Source of the DNA: Streptomyces sp. H39-S7
GTDB taxonomy: Bacteria > Actinomycetota > Actinomycetes > Streptomycetales > Streptomycetaceae
Reading direction: 5' to 3'
DNA: 64,000 nucleotides
Assembly (NCBI RefSeq): GCF_027158205.1
Contig: NZ_JAPVLU010000002.1
Span: 70,961-134,960, forward strand
Notes under the pieces: model-generated
Told to the model about the DNA's origin: nothing
The model's input: the letters and a program-made list of their open reading frames with translations, nothing else
Databases searched by the model: none
Shown here: piece after piece, positions 34,693 through 43,845 of the stretch
How positions within the stretch are numbered: position 1 is the first letter of the stretch
Layout: the number at the start of each line of letters is the position of its first letter
Translations under genes and position numbers: made by a program

Positions 34693-36039
34693 ATGAGTCC
34701 GACCATTACCGAGGTCGACGTCTACGACATACGCTTCCCGACCTCGGAGCAGCTCGACGGCTCGGACGCCATGAACCCCGACCCCGACTACTCCGCCGCC
34801 TACGTAGTTCTGCGCACCGATGACCCCGACGGCCTGGAGGGGCACGGCTTCTGCTTCACGATCGGCCGCGGCAACGATGTCACCGCCGCCGCGATCCGCT
34901 CCCTGCGACCCTACGTACTGGGACGCGGCGTGGACAGTATTACCGGTGATCTTGGCGGACTCCACCGGGAGCTGACCCACGACTCCCAGCTGCGCTGGCT
35001 GGGCCCGGAGAAGGGCGTCATGCATATGGCGGCCGGCGCCGTCGTCAACGCCGCCTGGGACCTGGCGGCCAAGCGGGCCGGGCAGCCGGTCTGGGAGTTC
35101 CTGGCCTCCATGAGCCCCGAACAGATCGTGGACATGGTCGACTTCCGCTATCTGACCGACGCGCTCACCCGCGAGGAGGCGCTGGACATCCTGCGCGCCG
35201 CCGAACCGGGCCGGGCCGCGCGGACCGCGCTGCTGCGCGAACGCGGCTACCCCGCGTACACCACCTCACCGGGGTGGCTCGGCTACTCCGACGAGAAGCT
35301 CGCCCGGCTGTCGAAGGAAGCGGTCGCCGACGGCTTCCACCAGATCAAGCTCAAGGTCGGCGCCGACCTCGGCGACGACCTGCGCCGGATGCGCATCGCC
35401 CGCGAGGCCGTCGGCCCGGACATCCGGATCGCCGTCGACGCCAACCAGCGCTGGGACGTGTCCACCGCGCTGGAGTGGATGAAGGCCCTGGCCGCCTACG
35501 ACCCGTACTGGATCGAGGAGCCCACCAGCCCGGACGACATCCTCGCCCACGCCGCGGTGCGCGCCGGGCAGCCCGTCAAGGTCGCCACCGGGGAACACGC
35601 CGCCAACCGCGTCATGTTCAAGCAGCTGCTGCAGGCCGGAGCCGTGGACTTCGTCCAGATCGACGCGGCCCGCGTCGCCGGGGTCAACGAGAACATCGCG
35701 ATCCTGCTGCTCGCCGCCAAGTTCGGGGTCCCGGTCTGCCCGCACGCGGGCGGCGTCGGCCTGTGCGAGCTGGTGCAGCACCTGGCGATGTTCGACTACG
35801 TCGCCGTCTCCGGGAGCTGGGACGACCGGGTCATCGAGTACGTGGACCACCTCCACGAGCACTTCGAGGACCCCGTCGTCATCGACCACGGCCGCTACCG
35901 GGCCCCCGCCCGACCCGGGTTCTCCGCCCGGATGAAACCCCGATCCATCGCCGACCACCGCTACCCGGAAGGGCCGGTCTGGCAGGCCCGACAGGAGGGC
36001 TGCCCGGTCTCGCAGACCCGGCAGGAGGGATCCGCATGA
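34693..36039 (+). CDS. L-fuconate dehydratase (enolase superfamily)
   Basis: The 448-aa product dehydrates L-fuconate to 2-keto-3-deoxy-L-fuconate. By eye it is very close to the FucD/ENOSF1 family: [10 protein letters not shown], the catalytic [14 protein letters not shown] lysines, the metal ligands in [20 protein letters not shown] and ATGEHAANR, and [20 protein letters not shown] with the catalytic His. ATG 34693 follows GGGGGTGT. The last about 20 residues contain a tandem duplication ([20 protein letters not shown]) beyond the family end. Its stop overlaps the next start (ATGA). Confidence 0.92.
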   Translation: MSPTITEVDVYDIRFPTSEQLDGSDAMNPDPDYSAAYVVLRTDDPDGLEGHGFCFTIGRGNDVTAAAIRSLRPYVLGRGVDSITGDLGGLHRELTHDSQLRWLGPEKGVMHMAAGAVVNAAWDLAAKRAGQPVWEFLASMSPEQIVDMVDFRYLTDALTREEALDILRAAEPGRAARTALLRERGYPAYTTSPGWLGYSDEKLARLSKEAVADGFHQIKLKVGADLGDDLRRMRIAREAVGPDIRIAVDANQRWDVSTALEWMKALAAYDPYWIEEPTSPDDILAHAAVRAGQPVKVATGEHAANRVMFKQLLQAGAVDFVQIDAARVAGVNENIAILLLAAKFGVPVCPHAGGVGLCELVQHLAMFDYVAVSGSWDDRVIEYVDHLHEHFEDPVVIDHGRYRAPARPGFSARMKPRSIADHRYPEGPVWQARQEGCPVSQTRQEGSA

Positions 36040-36818
36040 ACAGCAGCCAAGACCGTGATCTCCAGGGGCTCACCGCCCTCGTGACCGGCGGCGCCTCCGG
36101 CATCGGCGCCGCCACCGCCGCCCTGCTCACCGCGCGCGGCGCGCGCGTCGCCGTTCTGGACCGCGACCCGGCGGGGGCGCCGCCCGGCACCCTGGCCGTC
36201 ACGGCGGACGTCGGCGACGGCCCCGCGGTACGGGCCGCGGTCGCCGAGGCCGTCGAACTCCTCGGCGGCCTGCACATCCTCGTCAACAACGCGGGGATCG
36301 GCGCCATCGGCACCGTCGAGGAGAACGACGACGACGAATGGCACCGCGTCCTCGACATCAACGTCCTCGGAATGGTGCGCACCGCGCGGGCCGCGCTGCC
36401 GCACCTGCGGGCCGCCGCCGCGGACCGCCCCGGGTGCGTGTCCATCACCAACACCTGCTCCATCGCGGCGACCGCGGGACTTCCGCAGCGCGCCCTCTAC
36501 AGCGCCAGCAAGGGCGCGGTGCTCTCGCTGACGCTCGCGATGGCCGCCGACCACGTCCGCGACGGCATACGCGTCAACTGCGTGAACCCCGGCACCGCCG
36601 ACACCCCCTGGATCGGCCGGCTGCTCGACCGGTCGGACGACCCGGCCGCCGAGCGTGCCGCACTGAACGCCCGCCAACCGCTGGGCCGCCTCGTCGCCGC
36701 CGACGAGGTCGCCGCGGCCATCGCCTACCTGGCGAGCCCCGCCGCGGCGAGCGTCACCGGGACGGCGCTGGCCGTCGACGGCGGCATGCAAGGACTGAGA
36801 CTCCGCCCCACCCCCTGA
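36036..36818 (+). CDS. SDR dehydrogenase, probably acting on a fucose-pathway intermediate
   Basis: The 260-aa classical SDR has VTGGASGIG for NAD(P) binding, LVNNAGIG and the catalytic Ser and YSASK. Position directly after fuconate dehydratase with a 4-nt overlap points to 2-keto-3-deoxy-L-fuconate dehydrogenase, or L-fucose dehydrogenase; the sequence does not separate these. The ribosome binding site AGGAGGG lies within the duplicated 3' end of the previous gene. Confidence 0.85.
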   Translation: MNSSQDRDLQGLTALVTGGASGIGAATAALLTARGARVAVLDRDPAGAPPGTLAVTADVGDGPAVRAAVAEAVELLGGLHILVNNAGIGAIGTVEENDDDEWHRVLDINVLGMVRTARAALPHLRAAAADRPGCVSITNTCSIAATAGLPQRALYSASKGAVLSLTLAMAADHVRDGIRVNCVNPGTADTPWIGRLLDRSDDPAAERAALNARQPLGRLVAADEVAAAIAYLASPAAASVTGTALAVDGGMQGLRLRPTP

Positions 36819-36851
36819 GCCGCCACACACCAAGAAGGGCAGGACTCGACG

Positions 36852-37904
36852 ATGAGACTGCGGCAGCGTTCCCTCACGAGCACCATGGTCACGGCCTGCG
36901 CGGCACTCCTCGCGGTCACCGCCGTCGCCGGCTGCAACCGCGGCAGCGACGACAAGGCCGGCACCTCCGGCAAGGTCGGTATCGACCTGCCGCGCGCGGA
37001 CAGCGATTTCTGGAACTCCTACCAGCAGTACATCGAGAAGGGCGTGAAGGACGGGGTCGTCTCCGCACTGCCGCGCAGCAACTCGCAGAACGACATCACC
37101 AAGCTCGTGGCGAACGCCCAGACCTTCACCGACCAGGGTGCCAAGGCGGTGGTGATGGCCCCGCAGGACACCGGCGCCATCGCCTCCACCCTGGAGCGCC
37201 TGGCGAGCAGGAAGATCCCGGTCATCAGCGTGGACACCCGCCCCGACAAGGGCGACGTCTACATGGTGGTGCGCGCGGACAACAAGGCGTACGGGCAGAA
37301 GGCGTGCGAATACCTCGGGCAGCAGCTCTCCGGCAAGGGCAAGGTCGTCGAGTTCCAGGGCGCCCTCGACTCCATCAACGGGCGGGACCGCTCCGAGGCG
37401 TTCGCGTCCTGCATGAAGGAGAAGTTCCCCAACATCAAGGTCATCGAGCTGGCCACCGACTGGAAGGGCGACGTCGCCTCCTCCAAGCTGCAGGCCACCC
37501 TCGCCGCCGACCCGGACGTCAACGGCATCTACATGCAGGCCGGCGGCGTCTTCCTGCAGCCCACCCTCGCCCTGCTGGAGCAGAAGCACCTGCTCAAGCC
37601 GCCCGGCACCGCGGGCCACATCACCATCATCTCCAACGACGGGATCCCCGAGGAGCTGAAGGCGATCCGCGAGGGCAAGATCGACGCGACGGTCTCGCAG
37701 CCCGCCGACCTCTACGCCAAGTACGCGCTGTTCTACGCGAAGGCCGCGCTGGACGGGAAGACGTTCCAGCCGGGTCCCACCGACCACGGATCCACCATCA
37801 TCAAGATCCCGAACGGTCTCGAGGACCAGCTGCCGGCCCCGCTCGTCATCAAGACCAACGTGGACGACGCCGCGCTGTGGGCCAACCAGCTCGGAAAGAG
37901 CTGA
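36852..37904 (+). CDS. Sugar ABC importer, substrate-binding lipoprotein
   Basis: The 350-aa product has a lipoprotein signal with lipobox AVAGC and a ribose-type periplasmic-binding fold (peripla_BP_4): IDLPRADSDFWNSYQQ, DQGAKAVVMAP, ISNDGIPEEL. It delivers the sugar to the ATPase and permease that follow. The operon suggests L-fucose or a related sugar or sugar acid. It is 33 nt after the SDR. Confidence 0.92.
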   Translation: MRLRQRSLTSTMVTACAALLAVTAVAGCNRGSDDKAGTSGKVGIDLPRADSDFWNSYQQYIEKGVKDGVVSALPRSNSQNDITKLVANAQTFTDQGAKAVVMAPQDTGAIASTLERLASRKIPVISVDTRPDKGDVYMVVRADNKAYGQKACEYLGQQLSGKGKVVEFQGALDSINGRDRSEAFASCMKEKFPNIKVIELATDWKGDVASSKLQATLAADPDVNGIYMQAGGVFLQPTLALLEQKHLLKPPGTAGHITIISNDGIPEELKAIREGKIDATVSQPADLYAKYALFYAKAALDGKTFQPGPTDHGSTIIKIPNGLEDQLPAPLVIKTNVDDAALWANQLGKS

Positions 37905-37906
37905 CC

Positions 37907-39481
37907 ATGTCCCAGGCACCAGCCAACGAAGCCCCCGGCCGGGAGCCGGCGGCCGGACCGCCGCCGGCCGTGCACGCCGAGGGCGTCGTCAAGCGCTTCG
38001 GCCCGACTGTCGCGCTCGACCGGGTGCGGCTGACCGTGCGGGCCGGCGAGTCCCACGCCCTCGTCGGCCGCAACGGCGCCGGCAAGTCCACCCTCGTCTC
38101 CGTACTGACCGGGCTGCACGCCCCGGACGCGGGCTCCGTCGCCTTCCAGGGCGAGGCGGCGCCCGCGTTCGGGGACACCACTGCCTGGCAGTCGAAGGTC
38201 GCCTGCGTCTACCAGAAGTCCATGGTCGTCCCGGATCTGACCGTCGCGGAGAACCTCTTCCTCAACCGCTTCGGGGAGGGACGGATCCGCTGGCCGAAGC
38301 TGCGCGAGCGGGCCCGCGGCCTGCTCGCGGAGTACGGCGTCGACGTCGATCCGGCGGCGCGCGCCAAGGATCTGACCGTCGAGCAGCGGCAGTTCGTGGA
38401 GATTGCCAGAGCACTCTCCTTCGGTGCCCGCTTCATCATCCTCGACGAGCCAACCGCGCAGCTCGACGCGGCCGGCATCGAGCGGCTCTTCGCGAAGCTG
38501 CGCGAACTGCAGCGGCAGGGCGTCGCCTTCCTGTTCATCTCCCACCACCTCCAGGAGGTGTACGACCTGTGCACCACCGTCACCGTCTACCGTGACGCCC
38601 GGCACGTCCTCACCGCGCCCGTCGCGGAGTTGGACAAGGCCGACCTGGTGCAGGCGATGACCGGGGACGCGGCGCACTCCGCCCTGGCCTGGCAGGCGGG
38701 CGCCGCGGTGCCCGCCGAGGCCGAACCCGTACTGCGCGCCGAGGGGCTCGCTCTCGACGGCGCCTACCGGGCCATCGACTTCACCGTGCGCCCCGGCGAA
38801 GTGCTCGGCCTGGCCGGGGCGACCGCCAGCGGCAACACCGCCCTGGGGGAGACCCTGGTGGGGCTGCGCAAGCCCACGTCCGGCCGGACCGTCGTGGCGG
38901 GCCGGACCGTACGGCCGGGCAGCGTGCCGCACGCGCTCGGCGCGGGGATCGGCTACGTGCCGGAGGACCGGCACCGGCAGGGCCTGGTGCTGGGCCGCAG
39001 CGTCGCGGAGAACGCGACGCTCACCGTCACCGACCAGCTCGGCCCGTACGGCACCGTGCTGCCCTCCCGCACCAGGGCGTTCGCGCAGTCGATGATCGAC
39101 TCGCTGGACATCAAGACCTCGGGCCCCGGCCAGCCGGTCTCCGACCTGTCCGGCGGCAACCAGCAGAAGGTCGTCATCGCGCGGGCGCTGGCCCGCAAAC
39201 CGCGGGTGCTGGTGGCGATCCGGCCGACCGCGGGCGTCGACGTCAAGTCCAAGGACGCGCTGCTCGGCGTGGTGCGGGAGGTGGCCGACGGCGGGAACGC
39301 CGCGGTCATCGTCTCCGACGAGCTGGACGACCTGCGGGTCTGCGACCGTGTCCTGGCCCTGTTCCACGGCCGGGTGATCGCCGAGTTCGACAGCGGATGG
39401 ACCGACAGGGACCTGGTCTCCGCGATGGAAGGACTGCCCGTGACTCCGGGCGGCCGTAAGGGAGACGACCAGGATGACTGA
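37907..39481 (+). CDS. Sugar ABC importer, double ATP-binding protein (RbsA type)
   Basis: The 524-aa product has two fused ATPase domains. The first has a good Walker A (GRNGAGKST) and Walker B (FIILDEPT) but a weak signature (LTVEQRQ). The second has a good signature (LSGGNQQK) but a dead Walker A (GATASGNTA, Lys to Asn) and Walker B (VLVAIRPT, without Asp-Glu). Together they would form one functional composite site and one dead one, as is normal for RbsA-type proteins. It overlaps the permease start by 8 nt. Confidence 0.93.
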   Translation: MSQAPANEAPGREPAAGPPPAVHAEGVVKRFGPTVALDRVRLTVRAGESHALVGRNGAGKSTLVSVLTGLHAPDAGSVAFQGEAAPAFGDTTAWQSKVACVYQKSMVVPDLTVAENLFLNRFGEGRIRWPKLRERARGLLAEYGVDVDPAARAKDLTVEQRQFVEIARALSFGARFIILDEPTAQLDAAGIERLFAKLRELQRQGVAFLFISHHLQEVYDLCTTVTVYRDARHVLTAPVAELDKADLVQAMTGDAAHSALAWQAGAAVPAEAEPVLRAEGLALDGAYRAIDFTVRPGEVLGLAGATASGNTALGETLVGLRKPTSGRTVVAGRTVRPGSVPHALGAGIGYVPEDRHRQGLVLGRSVAENATLTVTDQLGPYGTVLPSRTRAFAQSMIDSLDIKTSGPGQPVSDLSGGNQQKVVIARALARKPRVLVAIRPTAGVDVKSKDALLGVVREVADGGNAAVIVSDELDDLRVCDRVLALFHGRVIAEFDSGWTDRDLVSAMEGLPVTPGGRKGDDQDD

Positions 39482-40523
39482 GACCACCGACGCCACCCAG
39501 CTGACCGCGGAGCCGCTCACCCCGCAGAAGGAGCGCCGGCCGGGAGGTCTGAGCTTCCGGCTGGCCCGCTACCGGGACCTGTCGCTGATCCCGGTGCTGC
39601 TGGTGCTGTGCGTGATCGGCTTCATCGTCTCGCCGGCGTTCCTGACCTCCGACAACCTGATCGGTGTCGCCCAGCAGTCCACCGAACTGAGCCTGCTGGT
39701 GCTGGCCGAGGCACTCATCCTCATCAGCGGGCGCATGGACCTGTCGCTGGAGTCCACCATCGGCGTGGCCCCGGTCATCGCCATGTGGCTGGTGCTGCCC
39801 TCGTCGGGACCCGCCACGTTCCACGGGCTGGGCGTCCTGCCGTCCTGGTCCGCGATACCGCTCTGCCTGGCGGTCGGCGTGGTGATCGGCGGCATCAACG
39901 GCTTCCTCATCCTGAAACTGCGCGTCAACGGCTTCATCGCCACGCTCGGGATGCTCACCATGCTGCGCGGCCTCCAGATCGGGGTGGCCGAGGGCAAGTC
40001 GATCGTCAACGTGCCGGAGTCGTTCGCCTACCTCGGCAAGGCCTCCTGGTTCGGCGCGCCCGCCGCGATCTGGATCTGCCTGGTGCTCTTCGCCGTCGGC
40101 GGCCTCGCGCTGGGCTACCTGCGGCACGGCCGCGCGCTCTACGCGATCGGCGGCAACACCGAGGCGGCGCGCGCCGCCGGCATCCGCGTGGACCGCATCA
40201 CCTGGATCGTGCTCGGCCTCGGCGGGCTGCTCGCCGCGTTCGCCGGGATCCTGTACACCGGCCACTACGGCTCGGTCTCGGCGGGCCAGGGCAACGGCTG
40301 GATCTTCCAGGTGTTCGCCGCCACCGTCATCGGCGGCGTCAGCCTCAACGGCGGTCGCGGCACCCTCTTCGGGGCGCTGACCGGGGTGCTCACCCTGCAG
40401 CTGGTCGTCAACGTGATGACACTGGGCGGCGTGCCCCCGCTGTGGAACCAGTTCCTCAACGGCGCGATCATCATCGTGGCACTGATCATCTCCCGCTTCG
40501 CGAGCGGCGAGAAGCAGGACTGA
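39474..40523 (+). CDS. Sugar ABC importer, permease
   Basis: The 349-aa integral membrane protein is of the RbsC/BPD_transp_2 family, with about nine hydrophobic segments. Motifs include LILISGRMDLSLES, LRVNGFIATLGM and the cytoplasmic EAARAAGIRVDRI coupling loop. It is translated from within the end of the ATPase gene and is followed 27 nt later by the aldo/keto reductase. Confidence 0.93.
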   Translation: MTETTDATQLTAEPLTPQKERRPGGLSFRLARYRDLSLIPVLLVLCVIGFIVSPAFLTSDNLIGVAQQSTELSLLVLAEALILISGRMDLSLESTIGVAPVIAMWLVLPSSGPATFHGLGVLPSWSAIPLCLAVGVVIGGINGFLILKLRVNGFIATLGMLTMLRGLQIGVAEGKSIVNVPESFAYLGKASWFGAPAAIWICLVLFAVGGLALGYLRHGRALYAIGGNTEAARAAGIRVDRITWIVLGLGGLLAAFAGILYTGHYGSVSAGQGNGWIFQVFAATVIGGVSLNGGRGTLFGALTGVLTLQLVVNVMTLGGVPPLWNQFLNGAIIIVALIISRFASGEKQD

Positions 40524-40550
40524 GTGACACCGCGACGGAAGGAACCGGCG

Positions 40551-41510
40551 ATGCCCGTACCGGAACTGCCCCGCCTGGGCCTCGGCTGCGCGCCGCTGGG
40601 CAATCTGTACCGGGCCATGCCGGATGAGACCGCGGCCGCCGTCACGGCGGCCGCCCTCGACCTCGGCTGCGGCTACCTCGACACCGCCCCGCACTACGGC
40701 CTCGGCCTGTCCGAGGAACGCCTCGGCCGGGCGCTCGCCGGACGCCCGCGCTCCTCGTACGTGCTGTCCACCAAGGTCGGCCGGCGGCTGCGGCCGCTGG
40801 CCGCGGGGGAGCGGACCGACGGCCAGGGCTTCGTCGACACCCCCGCCCGCGCCCGCGAGTGGGACTTCACCGCCGACGGGATCCGGGCCACGCTGGAGGG
40901 CTCCCTCACCCGGCTCGGCACTGACCGCGCCGACATCGTCTACCTGCACGACGTCGAGGACCACCTGCCGGCGGTCTACGCGACCGGGTTCCCCGCGCTC
41001 GCGAAGCTGCGCGACGAGGGGCTGGTCGGAGCCATCGGCTTCGGGATGAACGACAGCGGGGTGCTCGCGCGGCTCGTCGCCGACCTCGACGTCGACGTGG
41101 TGCTGTGCGCCGGCCGCTGGACGCTGCTGGAGCGCACCGCCTACGACGACCTGCTGCCGGTGTGCGCCGAGCGCTCCACCGCCGTGGTCGTCGGCGGCGT
41201 CTACAACTCCGGGCTGCTCGCCGACCCGCGGCCCGGCGCCCCGTACAACTACGCCGCGGCCCCGCCCGGGCTGGTGCGGCGGGCCCTGGACATCGCGGAC
41301 GTGTGCGCGGAGTTCGGCGTCCCGCTGCGGGCGGCCGCGCTGCGGTTCCCGTTCGGCCACCCGTCGGTGGTCTCCGCCGTCGTCGGCGCGGCCACCCCGG
41401 AGGAGGTCCGGGACAACGCGGCGCTCTTTTCGTACGACATCCCCGCCCCGATGTGGACGGCCCTCGTCGAGCGCGGACTGCTCGACGAGGACATCCCGCT
41501 GCCGGCGTAA
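40551..41510 (+). CDS. Aldo/keto reductase, probable L-fucose (aldose) 1-dehydrogenase
   Basis: The 319-aa product is an AKR with YLDTAPHYGLGLSEERLG, LSTKVGR and DIVYLHDVED. It resembles D-threo-aldose/L-fucose dehydrogenases, which oxidise the sugar to the lactone. As last gene of the operon it would catalyse the first step of L-fucose oxidation. GGAAGGAA precedes ATG 40551. The convergent gntR gene ends 4 nt later. Confidence 0.88.
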   Translation: MPVPELPRLGLGCAPLGNLYRAMPDETAAAVTAAALDLGCGYLDTAPHYGLGLSEERLGRALAGRPRSSYVLSTKVGRRLRPLAAGERTDGQGFVDTPARAREWDFTADGIRATLEGSLTRLGTDRADIVYLHDVEDHLPAVYATGFPALAKLRDEGLVGAIGFGMNDSGVLARLVADLDVDVVLCAGRWTLLERTAYDDLLPVCAERSTAVVVGGVYNSGLLADPRPGAPYNYAAAPPGLVRRALDIADVCAEFGVPLRAAALRFPFGHPSVVSAVVGAATPEEVRDNAALFSYDIPAPMWTALVERGLLDEDIPLPA

Positions 41511-41514
41511 GGCT

Positions 41515-42186
41515 CTACAGCGTGGAGCGCAGCCACTGCTCGACGCTCGCGATGTGGACCGTCGCCCACGAGCGGGCCGCCTCCGCGTCACGGTCGCGCA
41601 GTGCGGACAGGATCGCCTGGTGCTCGTGCAGGGTGCGGCTCACCGCGTCCTGCTGGGTCAGCCCGCGCCAGACACGGGCCCGGGTGGTGGGCCCGGACAG
41701 CCCGTCGAGCAGCGAGCAGAGCACCGAGTTCCCCGACGCCTGCACGATGCCGCGGTGGAACTCCAGGTCGGAGGCGACCAGTTCCTCGACGGAGGGCTCG
41801 GGGCCCAGCGCGTCCAGCTTTCCCTGGAGCATGTCGAGTTCGGTCTCGGGGATGCGCAGCGCCGCCATCGCGGTCGCGGCCGGCTCCAGGATCCGCCGGA
41901 CGGCGAGGAACTCCAGCACGGTGTCGTCGCGGTGGAAGTCCACCACGAAGCTCATCGCCTCCAGCAGCAGCTGCGGGTCCAGGCTCGTCACATAGGTGCC
42001 GTCGCCCTGCCGTACGTCCAGGATCCGGATCAGCGACAGTGCCCGCACCGCCTCGCGCAGCGAATTGCGCGAGAGCCCCAGCTCCGCCGCGAGTTCGCTC
42101 TCCTTCGGCAGCCGGTCGCCGGGCCGCAGTGCCCCTGAGACGATCATTTCCTTGATCTTCTCGATCGCCTCGTCGGTGACCGCCAT
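41515..42186 (-). CDS. GntR regulator, FadR/FCD type
   Basis: The 223-aa product has an N-terminal winged helix (RLPKESELAAELGLSRNSLREAVRAL) and a C-terminal FCD ligand-binding domain with metal-binding residues (EFHRGIVQASGN). FCD regulators usually sense sugar acids or their intermediates and repress the adjacent catabolic operon. It is convergent with the fucose-type operon. Its own upstream region and the operon promoter share CCGATGT, so autoregulation and operon control are likely. Confidence 0.92.
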   Translation of the reverse strand: MAVTDEAIEKIKEMIVSGALRPGDRLPKESELAAELGLSRNSLREAVRALSLIRILDVRQGDGTYVTSLDPQLLLEAMSFVVDFHRDDTVLEFLAVRRILEPAATAMAALRIPETELDMLQGKLDALGPEPSVEELVASDLEFHRGIVQASGNSVLCSLLDGLSGPTTRARVWRGLTQQDAVSRTLHEHQAILSALRDRDAEAARSWATVHIASVEQWLRSTL

Positions 42187-42230
42187 CGCGACCTCCCCCT
42201 GTCCTGGTCCCGCTACCCGCCGCCAGACCT

Positions 42231-42239
42231 CCGATGTAT
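42231..42239. promoter_or_regulatory. CCGATGTAT motif upstream of gntR
   Basis: CCGATGTAT lies 45 nt upstream of the gntR start and shares nine bases with the left arm at 34643-34651 (read on the opposite strand). It is a candidate autoregulatory half-site. Confidence 0.5.
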
Positions 42240-42304
42240 CCGGCCATTATGCCCCTGGCCGGGCCCGTGCGGGGACCTCTCGGGCCGTCGGGTCCCGCTC
42301 GGGC

Positions 42305-43108
42305 CTACTCGCCCGCGTAGCGGGCGGGGGAGGCGCCCACCGTGGCGGTGAAGTCCCGGGTGAGGTGGGCCTGGTCGCTGTAGCCGAGGTCGGCGGCGAG
42401 AGCCGCCCAGTCGATGCCGACGCCCTCGTCGGCGCGGGCGGCCGCCTCGTGCAGCCGGGCCCGGCGCAGCACCCACTTGGGGCCGACGCCGACGTGTTCG
42501 GCGAAGAGCCGCTGGAGCCGGCGGACGGAGGTTCCGAGGCCGTCCGCGAGCTGGTCGACGCGGAACAGGGACGGGGAGGCGGTGATGCGCTCCACCATGG
42601 CGGCGACCTCCGCCGTGACCGGGTCCACCGCCGTGCCCGGGCCGGGGAGCAGGCTCAGCAGCAGCGATTCGGCGGCGGCGGTCATGGCGGATACGTCGGA
42701 CGCCCCGAGGACCGTCCGCTCCGCGACCGTGACGGCGGGCCCGAACAGCTCCGCGGCGGGCACCGACCGGTCGGTGAGGTCCGAGACCGACGAGCCCAGC
42801 AGCGGACGGAAGCCGCCGGGCCGGAACTTGACGCCCAGCACCTGGCCGCGGTCCCGCAGCACCCGGGTGAACACCCCGCGCTGCACCCCGTAGACCGCGG
42901 TCCCGGGTTCCTCGAAGACCAGATGCACATTGGGGTGCGAGAGGACCTTCTGCTCATGTGGCGGCCGGCCGCGCAGGTCCCAGCGCACGATCCAGTAGAA
43001 CTCCACGTACGGGGCCAGCGCCTCGGCCGGCTCCTCCCGCAGCAGCTCGAACCGGGTCGCCGCGAGGGCGGGACGCAGCACTCCCCGCCCCATCTCGGGG
43101 GTCGTCAT
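42305..43108 (-). CDS. AraC family transcriptional regulator
   Basis: The 267-aa product has an N-terminal sensor region (DUF6597-like, with LSHPNVHLVFEEPG) and a C-terminal AraC domain with two helix-turn-helices (LADGLGTSVRRLQRLFAEHV and AALAADLGYSDQAHLTRDF). It is divergent from the TIGR03086 gene across 74 nt and may control it. The effector is unknown. Confidence 0.92.
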   Translation of the reverse strand: MTTPEMGRGVLRPALAATRFELLREEPAEALAPYVEFYWIVRWDLRGRPPHEQKVLSHPNVHLVFEEPGTAVYGVQRGVFTRVLRDRGQVLGVKFRPGGFRPLLGSSVSDLTDRSVPAAELFGPAVTVAERTVLGASDVSAMTAAAESLLLSLLPGPGTAVDPVTAEVAAMVERITASPSLFRVDQLADGLGTSVRRLQRLFAEHVGVGPKWVLRRARLHEAAARADEGVGIDWAALAADLGYSDQAHLTRDFTATVGASPARYAGE

Positions 43109-43182
43109 CCCGCCACCCTAGGTGGTGTGAGCTGTCGTGTTTGTTCAATACGGGTCCCCGTCGCGGATCTAGCGTGGGATCC

Positions 43183-43758
43183 ATGAACCTTCATCCGCAG
43201 CTGGTCCGCGGCGCCGCAGAAGCCGCCCGTATCGCCCGCACCATCACGCCGGAACAGCTCACCGCGCCGACCCCGTGCCCCGAGTTCGACGCCCGCACCC
43301 TGATCAACCACTGGGTGCTGTACACCTCCCACGGCCTGGAGCACCGCGCCCTGCGCACGACCCTGCCCGAGGAGCTCACCGAGCACGACTTCACCGCGGA
43401 CCCGCGGTGGGCCGAGGCGTACGCGGCGCAGCTCGACCGCGCGCTCGCCGCCTGGGAGCGGCCCGAGGCGTGGGAGGGCGGCATCGACATGGGCGGCGCC
43501 GAGATGCCCGCCGCCGACATCGCCGCGATGCTGCTGCTGGAGCTGGTCCTGCACGGCTGGGACGTCGCGAAGACCGTCGGCCAGGAGTTCCGCGTCGACG
43601 AGGAGACCGCTGCGGTGGTGCTGGCCGCCGTCGAGCAGCAGGCCGAGATGTTCCGCCAGTACAAGGGCTTCGCCGACCCCGTGGAGATCACCGGCCCGGC
43701 CACCGACTACGACCGCGCGCTCGCGCTCTCCGGCCGCGACCCGCGCTGGAGCGCGTGA
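43183..43758 (+). CDS. TIGR03086 family metal-binding (DinB-like) protein
   Basis: The 191-aa product matches the TIGR03086/mycothiol maleylpyruvate isomerase-like group: TPCPEFDARTLINHW, with a metal-ligand His in LINHW, and LLLELVLHGWDVAKT with another. These small enzymes may use mycothiol as thiol cofactor; the reaction is unknown. It is divergent from the AraC regulator and ends at a very strong hairpin. Confidence 0.9.
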   Translation: MNLHPQLVRGAAEAARIARTITPEQLTAPTPCPEFDARTLINHWVLYTSHGLEHRALRTTLPEELTEHDFTADPRWAEAYAAQLDRALAAWERPEAWEGGIDMGGAEMPAADIAAMLLLELVLHGWDVAKTVGQEFRVDEETAAVVLAAVEQQAEMFRQYKGFADPVEITGPATDYDRALALSGRDPRWSA

Positions 43759-43782
43759 CCCGCGGGACCGGACCCGGAACGC

Positions 43783-43826
43783 GAACGGCCGGGTGGGCGG
43801 GGAAACCCCCGCCCACCCGGCCGTTC
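43783..43826. terminator. Bidirectional terminator, 20-bp perfect stem
   Basis: Positions 43783-43802 pair perfectly with 43807-43826 around an AAAC tetraloop, between the convergent TIGR03086 and glpD genes. This is the strongest hairpin in the window. Confidence 0.93.
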
Positions 43827-43845
43827 CGTCACCTGCCGGACCGTG

